Shown: positions 13,299 to 14,500 of the stretch, in pieces | Layout of the letters: every line of letters begins with the position of its first letter | Numbering within the stretch: position 1 is the stretch's first letter | Assembly (NCBI GenBank): GCA_958413765.1 | Contig: CATYVH010000046.1 | Coordinates: 1-14,500, forward strand | Length of the DNA: 14,500 bases | From: an uncultured Collinsella sp. | Lineage (GTDB): Bacteria > Actinomycetota > Coriobacteriia > Coriobacteriales > Coriobacteriaceae | Direction of reading: 5' to 3' | Notes under the pieces: generated by a model | The model's database searches: none | Seen by the model: the letters and a program-made list of their open reading frames with translations, nothing else | Told to the model about the DNA's origin: nothing | Translations under genes and position numbers: made by a program

Positions 13299-14500
13299 AT
13301 GCCTACGCAAGATTTCTTCCCTCAGCGCCCTGACGCCCATCCGGCCATCTATGCCTATTCCGATACTGATCCCAACCACAAAGGAATCCTGAAGGTCGGC
13401 TATACGGCCAAGGACGTTGAGCAACGCGTACGTGAGCAGTTTCCCGTACTGCAACCTGAGAAAAAGCCATACAAAATCGAGTTTGCCGAGTCCGCGATGC
13501 GCGACGACGGCACCTTTTTCCTAGATCATCCCGTCCATGACTGGCTCGAGGCCCACGGCTGCGAAAACATCAATGGCGAGTGGTATCGCTGCACGCCCGA
13601 CCAAGTGCGTGCCGGCTGGATCGCCGTGCGCGACCGCACCGAGAACGACGAGGCGCGCGACCAGGACTTCAGCATGCGACCTGAGCAGGCCGAGGCCGTG
13701 CGTCGCACGCGTGAGTACTTCGAGTCTGTGACCGCCGAGGGTTCGCAACGCACGCCCAAGTTCCTCTGGAACGCCAAGATGCGTTTTGGCAAAACCTTCG
13801 CCACATATGAGTTGGCGAAGTCGATGGGCATGAGGCGCGTCCTCGTGCTCACGTTCAAGCCCGCTGTGCAGAGCGCCTGGCAGGAGGACCTAAACCGCCA
13901 TGTCGACTTCGAGGGCTGGCAGTTCGTCAGTCGCGGCGGCAAGCAATATGAGGACTGCGATCCCCAGCGCCCGATCGTCTGCTTTGGCTCGTTCCAAGAC
14001 TATCTCGGTCGAGATTCCAACGGAAATATCAAGGCCCGGCAAGAGTGGGTGCGCCTAGAAGACTGGGACCTCGTGGTGTTCGACGAGTACCATTTCGGAG
14101 CATGGCGGGAAACGGCCAAGAAGCTCTTTGACTCGATCGACGAGGACGAGGAGAAGGCCGTCCATGAGGAGGTCAAGGTCACTGGCAACGAGCAGGACGA
14201 GACGTGGCTGCCGATCGTCACCAAGTACTTCCTGTTCCTATCCGGAACCCCGTTCCGCGCACTCAACAGCGGCGAGTTTATCGAGGAGCAGATCTTCAAC
14301 TGGACTTACTCTGACGAGCAGGAGGCCAAGGCTAACTGGAACCCCGCCGACGGTGATAACCCGTACGCATCGCTCCCGCGCATGGTCATGCTCACCTACC
14401 AGATGCCGGAGGAGATCAAGCGCATCGCGCTGAACACCGAGACGAACCAGTTCGACCTCAACGTGTTCTTCTCCGCGGAGGGGGAGGGCGAGGACGCCCA
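13299..14500 (+). CDS. GIY-YIG/T5orf172-like nuclease fused to SF2 helicase, C-terminus cut by the window edge
   Basis: This is the restriction and translocation subunit of the cluster; 400 residues are visible and the frame is open at base 14500. Residues 16-48 (AIYAYS, then LKVGYTAKDVEQRV) match the GIY-YIG-like T5orf172/Mug113 nuclease fold, with R43 as the likely catalytic Arg. An SF2 (ResIII-like) helicase follows: Walker A AKMRFGKT (residues 159-166), Walker B DEYH (262-265) and motif III SGTPFRAL (315-322). The second RecA domain lies beyond the edge. Starting 2 bp after the methylase stop, it should be translated from the same transcript. Such proteins cut unmodified foreign DNA after ATP-driven movement; the target here is unknown. 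It is clearly more GC-rich than the methylase genes before it, which suggests a mosaic history. Confidence 0.88.
   Translation, partial: MPTQDFFPQRPDAHPAIYAYSDTDPNHKGILKVGYTAKDVEQRVREQFPVLQPEKKPYKIEFAESAMRDDGTFFLDHPVHDWLEAHGCENINGEWYRCTPDQVRAGWIAVRDRTENDEARDQDFSMRPEQAEAVRRTREYFESVTAEGSQRTPKFLWNAKMRFGKTFATYELAKSMGMRRVLVLTFKPAVQSAWQEDLNRHVDFEGWQFVSRGGKQYEDCDPQRPIVCFGSFQDYLGRDSNGNIKARQEWVRLEDWDLVVFDEYHFGAWRETAKKLFDSIDEDEEKAVHEEVKVTGNEQDETWLPIVTKYFLFLSGTPFRALNSGEFIEEQIFNWTYSDEQEAKANWNPADGDNPYASLPRMVMLTYQMPEEIKRIALNTETNQFDLNVFFSAEGEGEDA

Overview
The window reads as chromosomal DNA of a GC-rich Gram-positive bacterium. The best guess is an actinobacterium of the class Coriobacteriia, such as a gut Collinsella. 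The grounds are GC-rich codon use in most genes, a DUF4342 protein, a VirD4-like ATPase of the type found in gut Gram-positives, and an apparently leaderless promoter, which is common in actinobacteria. This assignment is inferred from style, not from a marker gene.

Layout. (1) 1-2454, minus strand: a compact operon of a DUF4342 membrane protein, an OmpR/PhoB-type response regulator and a sensor histidine kinase, the last running off the left edge. (2) 2455-3041: a gene-poor stretch holding a 182-bp inverted-repeat element and a promoter nested in a dyad. (3) 3042-4571: an AbiE-type type IV toxin-antitoxin pair (abiEi-abiEii), closed by a perfect 17-bp hairpin terminator. (4) 4641-6080, minus strand: an orphan protein resembling the C-terminal part of HsdM joined to an HsdS-like half, with no visible catalytic methyltransferase motifs. 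(5) 6370-10430: an unrecognised protein, a VirD4/TraG-like ATPase with no membrane anchor, a ClpP-family serine protease with an intact triad, and an unrecognised gene broken by a +1 frameshift at a run of six C. (6) 10518-14500: a restriction-modification-like cluster of a small two-helix membrane protein, two tandem related adenine-methyltransferase-like proteins, and a GIY-YIG (T5orf172-like) plus SF2 helicase protein that is cut by the right edge.

How they fit together. Blocks 3, 4 and 6 together look like a defence island beside a housekeeping two-component operon. AbiE is an abortive-infection toxin-antitoxin. The last cluster has the parts of an ATP-dependent restriction system: methylase, translocase and nuclease. 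The first methylase keeps the SAM-binding motif but has no NPPY motif; the second has NPPY but an altered SAM loop, so they may work as a heterodimer. Block 5 is the least explained part: a soluble coupling-protein-like pump next to ClpP, with no relaxase, VirB4 or phage structural genes in view. No tRNA, rRNA, CRISPR array, integrase or transposase gene was found.
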